Assembly (NCBI RefSeq): GCF_005938655.1
Contig: NZ_VCQT01000039.1
Span: 1 to 53,991 of the forward strand
Length of the DNA stretch: 53,991 bases
Direction: 5' to 3'
From: Alloalcanivorax gelatiniphagus
GTDB taxonomy: Bacteria; Pseudomonadota; Gammaproteobacteria; Pseudomonadales; Alcanivoracaceae
Of the stretch, positions 17,360 to 24,361 are shown one piece after another (position 1 is the stretch's first letter; each line of letters opens with the position of its first letter). A program made the translations under genes and the position numbers. A model generated the notes under the pieces. That model had not been told where the DNA came from. It worked only from the letters and a program-made list of their open reading frames with translations, and did no database searches.

Positions 17360-17520
17360 GTTGAAAGTTAAAAGTTGAAACGCGGATCGGGGTGTCCGGC
17401 TTTGTACCGCCGTGCCCGCGCTTGAGGGTAATAGGGATGAACCGCACCGCTTGCACGGCCGTGGGCCGCGGGAAAGCCTTTCCGCCAGGACCTTTTAACT
17501 TTTAACTTGTAACTTTCAAC
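17360..17520. repeat. Inverted AT-rich repeats around a GC-rich core, between cobO and cobQ
   Basis: GTTGAAAGTTAAAAGTTGAAA (left arm, 17360-17380; longer by one than quoted elsewhere) faces a related right arm at 17492-17520 that reads TTTTAACTTTTAACTTG then TAACTTTCAAC. About 110 GC-rich bases lie between. The arms stand out sharply from the surrounding base composition. They could pair at RNA level as a processing or attenuation structure, or mark the ends of a small inserted element; no coding sequence is seen inside. Confidence 0.6.
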
Positions 17521-17533
17521 TCGTCCCCACCCC

Positions 17534-17557
17534 ATCGCGGCTGAAGCCGCTCCTACA
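17534..17557 (-). repeat. Single GTAG palindrome before cobQ
   Basis: ATCGCGGCTGAAGCCGCTCC followed by TACA, one copy of the window-wide GTAG-headed palindrome (head at the right). It lies 20 bases upstream of the cobQ ATG, an unusual 5' position for this repeat class. Confidence 0.85.
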
Positions 17558-17577
17558 AAAAACCAGGGCGGCCTGTC

Positions 17578-19029
17578 ATGACGACATTGATGGTTCAGGG
17601 CACCACCTCCGACGCTGGCAAGACGCTGGTGGTGGCGGCGTTGTGCCGGTGGTTGGCGCGGCGGGGGGTGCGGGTGGCGCCGTTCAAGGCGCAGAACATG
17701 GCGTTGAACAGCGCGGTGAGCGAGGACGGTGGCGAGGTGGGCCGGTCCACCGCGTTGCAGGCGTTGGCGGCGGGGGTGCCGTTGCATTCGGATATGAACC
17801 CGGTGCTGTTGAAGCCGCAGACCGACCGGGGCGCCCAGGTGATTCTGCGCGGGCAAGTGCACGGCAATATGGATGCCCTGGACTATCACGCCTTCAAGGC
17901 CACCGCCCGGGACGCGGTGCGCGCTGCCTGGCAGGCGCTGTCCGCCCGCTATGACGTGGTGATCGCCGAGGGCGCCGGCAGCCCGGCGGAGATCAATCTG
18001 CGCGCCAACGACATCGCCAATATGGGCTTCGCCGAGCTGGCCGATTGCCCGGTGATCCTGGTGGCGGACATCGACCGGGGCGGGGTGTTCGCGCAAATCG
18101 TCGGCACCCTGGCGGTGCTGCCGCCGGAGGAGCAGGCGCGCATTCGCGGCTTCGTGATCAACCGCTTTCGCGGCGACCCGGCGCTGTTACAAAGCGGCCT
18201 TGACTGGTTGGAGCAACGTACCGGCAAACCGGTCCTGGGGGTGCTGCCCTACCTGCACGGTCTGATGCTGGACGCGGAGGATGCGGTGGCCGGCGGCGGC
18301 GACCACGGCGACGGCGCGCTCAAGGTGACGGTGCCGCTGCTGCCGCGCATGAGCAACCACAACGACTTCGATCCCCTGCGCCTGCACCCCGGCGTGGAAC
18401 TGCGCTTCGCGGAAATGGGCCGGCCCTGGCCGGCGGCGGACCTGGTGATCCTGCCCGGCAGCAAGGCCAGCCGCGCCGACCTGGCGTTCCTGCGCGAGCA
18501 GGGTTGGGACCGGGAGATCGAACGGCACCTGCGCTACGGTGGCAAGGTGCTGGGCATCTGCGGCGGCTTCCAGATGCTGGGCCAACGCATCGAGGACCCG
18601 CAGGGTTTGGAAGGTGAACCCGGCGGCGATGACGGCCTGGGCTGGCTGGCCCTGCGCACCACCCTGGTCGGCGGTAAACAGCTGCGCAACGTGAGCGGCA
18701 CCCTGCTGCCGGACGGCGTGCCGATCCACGGTTACGAGATCCACAATGGCGTCAGCGAAGGCCCGGCCCTGGACCACCCGCTGCTGCGCCTGGAAGGCCG
18801 GGCCGATGGCGCCATCAGCGACGACGACCGTATCCGCGGCACCTACCTGCACGGCCTGTTCGACCACCCCGGCGCCACCGACGCCCTGCTACGCTGGGCC
18901 GGCCTGGCCGACGCCTCCGCCGCCGTCGATTACCACGCCCACCGCCAGCACGACCTGGACCGCCTCGCCGACATCATCGACCAGCACCTGGACACCGACG
19001 CCCTCCTCGGCCTTTTGGATCTGCCGTAG
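17578..19029 (+). CDS. cobQ: Cobyric acid synthase
   Basis: 483 residues (CbiP in Salmonella). It amidates the b, d, e and g side chains of adenosylcobyrinic acid a,c-diamide. The N-terminal ATPase domain starts [20 protein letters not shown] and includes [25 protein letters not shown] and [14 protein letters not shown]. The C-terminal amidotransferase has [12 protein letters not shown] near residue 325 and HGLFDHP later. The TAG stop (19027-19029) is the head of a GTAG palindrome. A 223-base gap with repeats separates it from cobO, so shared control by the riboswitch is probable but not certain. Confidence 0.95.
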   Translation: MTTLMVQGTTSDAGKTLVVAALCRWLARRGVRVAPFKAQNMALNSAVSEDGGEVGRSTALQALAAGVPLHSDMNPVLLKPQTDRGAQVILRGQVHGNMDALDYHAFKATARDAVRAAWQALSARYDVVIAEGAGSPAEINLRANDIANMGFAELADCPVILVADIDRGGVFAQIVGTLAVLPPEEQARIRGFVINRFRGDPALLQSGLDWLEQRTGKPVLGVLPYLHGLMLDAEDAVAGGGDHGDGALKVTVPLLPRMSNHNDFDPLRLHPGVELRFAEMGRPWPAADLVILPGSKASRADLAFLREQGWDREIERHLRYGGKVLGICGGFQMLGQRIEDPQGLEGEPGGDDGLGWLALRTTLVGGKQLRNVSGTLLPDGVPIHGYEIHNGVSEGPALDHPLLRLEGRADGAISDDDRIRGTYLHGLFDHPGATDALLRWAGLADASAAVDYHAHRQHDLDRLADIIDQHLDTDALLGLLDLP

Positions 19030-19107
19030 GAGCGGCTGGGCGGCATTCCGCTTCAGTCGCGATCAGCGGTGGTGCCATCTTCAATCGCGACTGAAGTCGC
19101 TCCTACA
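19026..19107. repeat. Facing GTAG palindromes overlapping the cobQ stop
   Basis: The left arm is a variant in which the stem is interrupted (GTAGGAGCGGC, then TGGGCGGCATTCCGC, then TTCAGTCGCGATC). The right arm is the plain form ending CTCCTACA at 19107. The TAG of the left head is the cobQ stop codon. Confidence 0.8.
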
Positions 19108-19147
19108 GGGATTCTTCCCGGCCCCCCTGGAGCCCGCCGTGTATTGC

Positions 19148-19316
19148 TGTAGGAACGGCCGGGCGGCGGTTCGGCTTTAGCCGCGATCAGCGGCGGTGCC
19201 ATCTTCAATCGCGACTGAAGTCGCTCCTACAGCCCCTCCTCCCCCAACTACAAAGCCGCGCGAGACGCTACCTCGTAGCGTCTCGGTGTGGGCCCTCTTC
19301 CGGGACCCTTGAGAAC
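19148..19316 (-). repeat. Composite palindromic repeat, copy B (inverted)
   Basis: Reading the minus strand from 19316 gives GTTCTCAAGGGTCCCGGAAG and continues as copy A at window position 1 for about 70 bases with three differences. It includes the CGAGACGCT/AGCGTCTCG inverted repeat (19261-19285). A facing pair of GTAG palindromes (19148-19231) follows, one of them the interrupted variant. Copies A and B bracket the whole acyl-CoA synthetase-cobQ interval in opposite orientation. Confidence 0.85.
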
Positions 19317-19358
19317 AGGACGTTCGAAAGGGAGCCCCCATGGACGGGTTCACGGCGT

Positions 19359-19386
19359 TCCCGGAAGGGGGCCCACACCGAGACGC
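19359..19386 (+). repeat. Fragment of the composite repeat
   Basis: TCCCGGAAGGGGGCCCACAC plus CGAGACGC, a 28-base match to positions 11-38 of copy A in direct orientation. It then diverges, without the second half of the inverted repeat. With the elements before it, this fills the 442-base gap 19030-19471, where I see no gene. Confidence 0.75.
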
Positions 19387-19426
19387 GGCCCGGATCGAGG
19401 GCACCTCCCCCGCAAAAGCGAGCGCA

Positions 19427-19452
19427 TAAAAAAAGCGCCCCGCAGGGCGCTT
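19427..19452 (-). terminator. Rho-independent terminator of the metallophosphoesterase gene
   Basis: On the minus strand AAGCGCCC-TGCG-GGGCGCTT is followed by a run of Ts (As at 19427-19434 on the plus strand). It lies 20 bases after the stop codon of the minus-strand gene. Confidence 0.92.
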
Positions 19453-19471
19453 GAAGAGGTGAGGCGGTGCC

Positions 19472-21334
19472 TTATTGGTTGTACAGCCACTCGCTGCGAT
19501 CCAGCGCCCGGTTGTTGATGCGGATCTCGGCGATGTCGCCGGCGAACAGATTGCCCGGGCTGCCCTGCCAGCTGTTGATGCCGATGTTCCAGGGCTGGCC
19601 CGGCTCCACCATCAGCCCCTGCTGCTGATCCACACCGGTACGCATGGTCAGAGAACCGTCCACGTACATCTGCACCCGCTCGCCATCGTTCACCAGGGCG
19701 ATGTGGTACCAGTAATCGTTGCCCACTTCCCAGGACCAGTTGTCCTGACCCTTGCCGTTCTGGGAGGTGCTGACCCACTGGAATTCCTTCAGGGATGAAA
19801 CGTTCAGGCCCAGGGACGCATCGCTGCCGGAACAGGACACTTCGTGGTACTGGCAGACCTGGGTGATGCCCGGTTCGTGGTTGAGAATGCCGGACCACTT
19901 GTTGTTATCCCGCTGCCAATCCGACGGCAGCCGCACGATGGCTTCAATGGTGTATTGCGGCAGGAAACCGGGTTTGCCGGAGGCGCTGTTTTCGAAGGTC
20001 AGGCCGGGACCACCGGTGGTCAGGTAGTAACCCCCGATGTCGTTGTTGCCACGGAAGGTGGCGGTGCCGGTGGCGTAGCCGAACGGCGGCTTTTCATCAC
20101 GCAGCTCGAAGAAGTCGCTTTGCTCGCCCTGGGGATCGTTGTAGTCCACCAGCTCCAGGGTGTTGCCGTGGCCGGAGGCATCCATGAACTGCACCGAACC
20201 GTCGGCGCGGGTGATGCGGTGGTCGTCGTCGAGAATCCAGTAGGCTTCGGTGCCTTCGATGTTGCCCGGCGAGTCGGACACGGAGCCCTGATTGAGATCG
20301 GCGAAGCGGCGCTCGAAGTTCATCGGCACACTGAACTCCCAACGGGACAGCTCGTCCTGGGGCTGACGCTCGGCCTCCGGAATCGACGCCACCCAGGGCG
20401 AGTAGGAGCGGAAATCCAGTTGCTGGTCCGCTTCGTTGAAACTCACCAGCTGCATCATGCCATTGCCACCCCAGAAACCGGACTGGTAGTCCACCACCAC
20501 CATCACCACGTCGCGGCCGTATTGGTTCTTGCCGATCAGGGTGGCTTCACCGTGGTTGTGGCCGCTGACGGTCAGGAAAATCTGGTCGTTGGTGCTGATC
20601 AGGTCTTCCCACAGCTGTTTGCCCAGCGGAGTGAACACGGCGGTTTTGCCGTCGGAGCCGATGCCCAGCAGCTGATGGGTGGTGAGAATGGTGGGGGTGT
20701 CCGGGTGCTGATCGAGCACGCCCTGTACCCAAGACACGGTTTGCTGCGACGGCAGCCAGTCCAGGGCCAGCACCAGGTACTCGCGGTCGCCGGCCTGGAA
20801 CAGGTGATAGCTGTTGAAGCCGGTTTCGTCGGTGCCCTGGAAGGTGCTGAAGTTGGACGCCTGCAGGGACGCCGGAAACTGCTGCAGGAAAGGTTCATTG
20901 GCCAGGGTGCGCTGGTCGTCCCACTGACCGCTGTTCATCACGTCGTGGTTGCCGGCCAGCACGCTGTAGGGGGTTTCCGGGTTGGCTTCCAGGATCTGCA
21001 TGGCGGCGCGGGCCTCCACCCATTCCTCGGGCACACCGGGGCGGTCGACCACATCGCCCAGATGCACGGTGAACTTGATGTTCTCCTCCTGGTAATGGTC
21101 GGCGATCCATTGCGTCTGAACGGTATAACGCTCCGGCGAATAGCGGGAATATTTCTGGGTATCCGGCAGCACCGCCAGGGTGAAGGCGTTGGCGGACGGG
21201 CCGCCGGCGTCCGGTGGCGTGGCGCCGCCGCCAGCATCGCTGGAGCTGCTGTCGCCGCCGCAGGCGGAGAGAAAAAGGCACAGCAAAAACGTCAGCCAGG
21301 TGGCACGCCACCGGGCCGGATGCAGGGTATTCAT
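19472..21334 (-). CDS. Lipoprotein with metallophosphoesterase and LamG-like domains
   Basis: 620 residues. A lipoprotein signal (lipobox LSA-C25) and a Ser/Gly/Pro-rich linker to about residue 50 precede a calcineurin-like phosphoesterase domain. Its metal-ligand motifs appear in order: AVLPDTQ (Asp58), HLGDVVD (Asp94), LAGNHD (Asn129-His130), TTHQLL and SGHNHGE. The C-terminal 200 residues form a concanavalin/LamG-like jelly roll (YTIEAIVRLPSDWQ, WYHIALVNDGERVQMYVDGS, GDIAEIRINNRALDRSEWLY). It probably acts at the outer surface, with the LamG part binding a polymer. The substrate is unknown; phosphoester or phospholipid cleavage is inferred from the fold. Start has GGGAG seven bases upstream. 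Confidence 0.88.
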   Translation of the reverse strand: MNTLHPARWRATWLTFLLCLFLSACGGDSSSSDAGGGATPPDAGGPSANAFTLAVLPDTQKYSRYSPERYTVQTQWIADHYQEENIKFTVHLGDVVDRPGVPEEWVEARAAMQILEANPETPYSVLAGNHDVMNSGQWDDQRTLANEPFLQQFPASLQASNFSTFQGTDETGFNSYHLFQAGDREYLVLALDWLPSQQTVSWVQGVLDQHPDTPTILTTHQLLGIGSDGKTAVFTPLGKQLWEDLISTNDQIFLTVSGHNHGEATLIGKNQYGRDVVMVVVDYQSGFWGGNGMMQLVSFNEADQQLDFRSYSPWVASIPEAERQPQDELSRWEFSVPMNFERRFADLNQGSVSDSPGNIEGTEAYWILDDDHRITRADGSVQFMDASGHGNTLELVDYNDPQGEQSDFFELRDEKPPFGYATGTATFRGNNDIGGYYLTTGGPGLTFENSASGKPGFLPQYTIEAIVRLPSDWQRDNNKWSGILNHEPGITQVCQYHEVSCSGSDASLGLNVSSLKEFQWVSTSQNGKGQDNWSWEVGNDYWYHIALVNDGERVQMYVDGSLTMRTGVDQQQGLMVEPGQPWNIGINSWQGSPGNLFAGDIAEIRINNRALDRSEWLYNQ

Positions 21335-21405
21335 GGTGAGTCTCCCGAGTAAGGACTGTTTACGCGGGGCTTACCTTACGGCCCGGTTATGACTCGGGGA
21401 TGGCT

Positions 21406-21450
21406 GAAATATTTCGTTCTTTCTGACAGTTTGGTGTGTACACCCAAACT
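21406..21450. promoter_or_regulatory. Palindromes upstream of the metallophosphoesterase gene
   Basis: A perfect 10-base palindrome GAAATATTTC (21406-21415) and an inverted repeat AGTTTGG-N9-CCAAACT (21428-21450) lie 72-116 bases before the start codon, in an otherwise GC-rich region. They look like operator sites. No regulator can be assigned. Confidence 0.4.
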
Positions 21451-21455
21451 GGGGA

Positions 21456-21478
21456 CCGCGCCGTGTCACACGGCGCGG
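21456..21478 (-). terminator. Strong stem-loop after the HD-domain gene
   Basis: CCGCGCCGTG (21456-21465) pairs exactly with CACGGCGCGG (21469-21478) across a three-base loop, 12 bases after the stop of the minus-strand gene. There is no T tract, so it may stabilise the 3' end or pause polymerase rather than terminate alone. Confidence 0.6.
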
Positions 21479-21489
21479 CGCGGCAACGA

Positions 21490-22101
21490 TCAGGCGTTTT
21501 GCGCGGCGGCGGGCTCGGAGTCGAAGCTCTTCTTGTACAGGGAGCGCTTGGGCTTGGCCATCACCCGGCGCAGCATCGGCTCGAAGAACGACAGCGGCAG
21601 GGTTTCCTGGTCCGGGTCGAAGGCGGCGGCGTCGTATTTGGCGCAGAATTCCTCGGTACGCGCGAAGCAGGGGTGGTCTCGGAACTGCTCGCGCAGGTCA
21701 CGATCCAGGCCCAGGTGATCGAAGAAGTAGTAGCCCTGGAAGATGGCGTGGTGCTTGACCATCCAGTGGTTTTCCTCGCTGACGAAGGGCTCCAGCAGGC
21801 TGGCGGCCACGTCGGCGTGGTTGTACGGGCCCAGGGTGTCACCGATGTCGTGAAGCAGCGCACACACCACATATTCCTCGTCGCGGCCGTCCTGGTGGGC
21901 CAGGGTGGCGGTCTGCAGACAATGGGTCAGGCGGTCCACCGGGAAGCCACCGCAGTCACCTTCCAGCAAACGCAGATGATCGATCACCCGGTCCGGCAGT
22001 TCGCGGGCGAAGCCGCCAAACGCCTGGGAAATGATTTGCCAATCCTCGGCGGTGCCTTCTTCCATGTGTTTGAACTGGGCGCGGGGTTCTTGCTCGTGCA
22101 T
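21490..22101 (-). CDS. HD-domain protein of the PhnZ/inositol-oxygenase-like group
   Basis: 203 residues. The metal ligands expected for this group are all present: His60 (LTHCLQTA), His84-Asp85 (LLHDIGD), His95 (YNHADVAA), His117/118 (VKHHAIFQGYYF) and Asp157 (AKYDAAAFD). The four-His/two-Asp set and the FQGYYF segment match mixed-valence diiron oxygenases related to PhnZ and TmpB better than plain HD phosphohydrolases. PhnZ cleaves C-P bonds of hydroxyphosphonates, but no phosphonate genes are nearby, so the substrate is open. AGGAGAG precedes the ATG. It is divergent from a Crp-like regulator. Confidence 0.8.
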   Translation of the reverse strand: MHEQEPRAQFKHMEEGTAEDWQIISQAFGGFARELPDRVIDHLRLLEGDCGGFPVDRLTHCLQTATLAHQDGRDEEYVVCALLHDIGDTLGPYNHADVAASLLEPFVSEENHWMVKHHAIFQGYYFFDHLGLDRDLREQFRDHPCFARTEEFCAKYDAAAFDPDQETLPLSFFEPMLRRVMAKPKRSLYKKSFDSEPAAAQNA

Positions 22102-22204
22102 GATGCTCTCCTGGCTTGAGGGACCGGTACCCGGTACGGGCGACGGCCCGCTGGCTCTTTTATTTTGCTATGCCGGCAGTCTAGAACCGGCGGGGCCGCC
22201 AGAC

Positions 22205-22220
22205 TGTCAACGGTTTGACA
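22205..22220. promoter_or_regulatory. Crp/Fnr-type operator
   Basis: TGTCAA-CGGT-TTGACA is a perfect 16-base inverted repeat. Written as TGTCA-N6-TGACA it has exactly the half-site spacing of a CRP site (TGTGA-N6-TCACA). It ends 16 bases before the regulator's start codon and lies about 100 bases from the HD gene start, so it probably serves autoregulation and perhaps both genes. Confidence 0.6.
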
Positions 22221-22236
22221 CTTACCGGGTCGCCTG

Positions 22237-22962
22237 ATGTCCGAAACCCACACCGACGGCCGGTCGGAACACAATCTGCGGGTCCTGAGCGGTTGCTCAC
22301 TGCTCTCCGGTCTGCCGGAGCAGGCGCTGCGCGAGGCCGCCGCCATGGCCCGGGTACGGCCGTTCCGCGCCAACGAGGTGCTCTACGCGCGCGGCGAGGT
22401 GCAGTCGGCCCTGTCGGTGGTGGGCGCCGGCAGCGTGCGGATCAGCTCCACCAGCAGTGACGGCCGGGAAATCATGCTGACCCTGTTCGAGCCCGGCGCC
22501 TGGTTCGGCGACACCGTGTTCTCCCCGGGCGTGCCCCGGGTGTTCGGCGCCACCGCCCACAGCGACGGTGAGCTGGTGGAGGTGCCGGGCCAGGGCTACC
22601 GGGACCTGCTGGCCCGCTACCCGGAAGCCTATCCGCGCACCCTGGACATGCTCAGCCGGCGGCTGTGGTCGGCGATCTCCATCATCGAGGACAACGCCCT
22701 GCGCGATATGCCCGGCCGGGTGGGCCGGCGGCTGTTGTTTCTGGCGCAGATGCACGAGCCCGGTGAAACCGGGGACGGGCCGGTGACCTTCAAACTGACC
22801 CGCGAGCACATCGCCAACATGATGGGCATGACCCGCCAGGGCGTGCACCGGGTGCTCAAGGCCCTGGAGCGGGAGGGGCTGATCGCCTTCAGCTATGGGC
22901 GGGTGACGGTGCCGGACCGGGAGGCCCTGCGCCGCTATCTGGAGGAACGGCCGGAAAAGTAG
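22237..22962 (+). CDS. Crp/Fnr family transcriptional regulator
   Basis: 241 residues. The N-terminal cyclic-nucleotide-type jelly roll (FRANEVLYARGEVQSALSVV, GAWFGDTVFSPGVPRVFGAT) leads through the long dimer helix to a C-terminal Crp helix-turn-helix: LTREHIANMMGMTRQGVHRV. There are no cysteine clusters of the FNR type. In the recognition helix Arg200 and Arg205 align with CRP Arg180 and Arg185, but the residue aligned with CRP Glu181 is Gln201. The phosphate-binding loop keeps an arginine (PRVFGAT) but has Asp in place of the usual Glu, so whether it binds cAMP is unclear. No ribosome-binding site is obvious. Confidence 0.9.
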   Translation: MSETHTDGRSEHNLRVLSGCSLLSGLPEQALREAAAMARVRPFRANEVLYARGEVQSALSVVGAGSVRISSTSSDGREIMLTLFEPGAWFGDTVFSPGVPRVFGATAHSDGELVEVPGQGYRDLLARYPEAYPRTLDMLSRRLWSAISIIEDNALRDMPGRVGRRLLFLAQMHEPGETGDGPVTFKLTREHIANMMGMTRQGVHRVLKALEREGLIAFSYGRVTVPDREALRRYLEERPEK

Positions 22963-23100
22963 CACGCATGTGCCATAAATAAGACCCATGCCGTCTAATA
23001 GCACTTTGATATTATTTTGTGACACACTTTGAAGGCATTCACCTTACATTAATGCAGCACTTGGTAATCTTGACTTACTAACCGTACCGAGTGTTCACCC

Positions 23101-23370
23101 ATGACCGATCTGCCGCTCTCATCCTTTTCACTTACCCTGCCCGCTCTGCCGGACCTGTCCGGGCTGCTGGCGATACCGCTGATGGTGTTCGCGGTGGTCG
23201 CTCTGATGCTGTGGAGTGGCCGGATTCGGCAGAAGATACTGGTGAACGTCCTGGCGCTGGGCATCATGCTGCCGATGATGCAGCTGTCCATGGCGGCGGT
23301 GGGGGCCCATTGGTTGAGCCAGCAGCTGCAGCCCACGTTGCTGGGGATGCTGCCGGCTTGGGCGGGGTGA
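23101..23370 (+). CDS. Small membrane protein of unknown function, 89 aa
   Basis: An N-terminal Ser/Leu/Pro-rich segment is followed by two probable membrane helices (LLAIPLMVFAVVALMLW and ILVNVLALGIMLPMMQLSMA) separated by a short basic loop (SGRIRQK). The third codon positions are G/C-rich as in real genes here. I do not recognise the family. The upstream 138 bases (22963-23100) are unusually AT-rich, with TATTAT at 23010 and a TTGACT at 23071, and probably hold its promoter. GTAG palindromes begin seven bases after the stop. Confidence 0.6.
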   Translation: MTDLPLSSFSLTLPALPDLSGLLAIPLMVFAVVALMLWSGRIRQKILVNVLALGIMLPMMQLSMAAVGAHWLSQQLQPTLLGMLPAWAG

Positions 23371-23376
23371 GGGGCT

Positions 23377-23500
23377 GATCGCGGCTGAAGCGAAACGCCG
23401 CCCGGCCGCTCCTACGGGCATTTGGTTCCATCTTGATCGCGGCTGAAGCCGCTCCTACAGGGCAATGCGCGCCACCGTAGGAGCGGCTTCAGCCGCGATT
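23377..23500. repeat. Cluster of three GTAG palindromes
   Basis: An interrupted-stem variant (23377-23415, head at right), a plain copy (23435-23459, head at right) and a plain copy in the other direction (about 23478-23500). They fill the gap between the convergent small membrane protein and cysQ, ending three bases before the cysQ stop. Confidence 0.85.
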
Positions 23501-23503
23501 GCC

Positions 23504-24322
23504 CTATCTCTCCACGGCGGAATGGATAAAGCGCCAGTCGTCCACCGGCTGGCCAAGCACCAGGAAGTGCGGGTTGAGAATGTCTTCCTTGTTGTAGACC
23601 AGCGGCTGGAAGTCGGTGTTGACCACATGGCCGCCGGCGGCGTTGACCACGGCGTGGGCGGCGGCGGTGTCCCATTCGCTGGTGGGCGCCAGGCGCGGGT
23701 AGAGGTCGGCCTTGCCCTCGGCCACCAGACACAGTTTCAGGGACGAGCCCATGGAGGTCTTGTCCACGGCACCCAGCCGTTGCGCGATCAGCGCCTCCAG
23801 CACGTCCATGCGCGGGCTGCCACCGTGGCTGCGGCTGGCCACCAGAATCACCGGCGAGTGCCGTTCACGGCAGTGAATGGCGCTGCGCTGGCCGTTCTCC
23901 TCCTTGAAGGCGCCCAGCCCTTCCCCGCCCAGGTAGACCACGCCGGTGACCGGCACATGGACCACGCCGAGCACCGGCCGGCCCTGTTCCACCAGGGCGA
24001 TGTTGACGGTGAACTCGCCGTTGCGCTTGATGAATTCCTTGGTGCCGTCCAGCGGGTCCACCAGCCAGAAGCGCGTCCAGTCCTTGCGGTCGGCGTAGTC
24101 GATGCCACCGGATTCCTCGGAGAACACCGGAATGTCCGGGGTCAGGGCGGTGAGGCCGGCGACGATCAGGTTATGGGCGGCGCGGTCGGCGGCGGTGATC
24201 GGGCTGTCGTCGTCCTTGCGGTCCACGTCCACGTCGCCGCGATCGTAGATCTCAAGAATGGCGGCGGCGGCGTCGGCGGCGATGCCGGCCACCGGGTCCA
24301 GCAGGTCGTGCAGGTCGGTCAT
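23504..24322 (-). CDS. cysQ: 3'(2'),5'-bisphosphate nucleotidase
   Basis: 272 residues of the inositol-monophosphatase superfamily. It hydrolyses PAP (3'-phosphoadenosine 5'-phosphate) from sulfate assimilation to AMP. Metal-site motifs are DDSPITAADRAAH near 38, FSEESGG near 67, WLVDPLDGTKEFIKRNGEF near 86 and the C-terminal SEWDTAAAHAVVNAAGG. I chose the ATG at 24322 (MTDLHDLL), which has GGAAG at a proper distance; an ATG four codons upstream (24334) lacks one. It is followed upstream by nudE, forming a probable nudE-cysQ unit as in Pseudomonas. Confidence 0.92.
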   Translation of the reverse strand: MTDLHDLLDPVAGIAADAAAAILEIYDRGDVDVDRKDDDSPITAADRAAHNLIVAGLTALTPDIPVFSEESGGIDYADRKDWTRFWLVDPLDGTKEFIKRNGEFTVNIALVEQGRPVLGVVHVPVTGVVYLGGEGLGAFKEENGQRSAIHCRERHSPVILVASRSHGGSPRMDVLEALIAQRLGAVDKTSMGSSLKLCLVAEGKADLYPRLAPTSEWDTAAAHAVVNAAGGHVVNTDFQPLVYNKEDILNPHFLVLGQPVDDWRFIHSAVER

Positions 24323-24361
24323 GGGGGCTTCCATCAGAAGGGGTTCATCAGCGGTTGTTCA

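Noticed and set aside
1-19386. Repeats as ends of an insertion sequence
   Set aside because: No transposase, RAYT gene or target duplication is visible; they fit REP/BIME-type extragenic palindromes instead.
21369-21434. PHO-box half site (CTGTCAG) upstream of the metallophosphoesterase
   Set aside because: Only one half is recognisable; the second repeat does not match.
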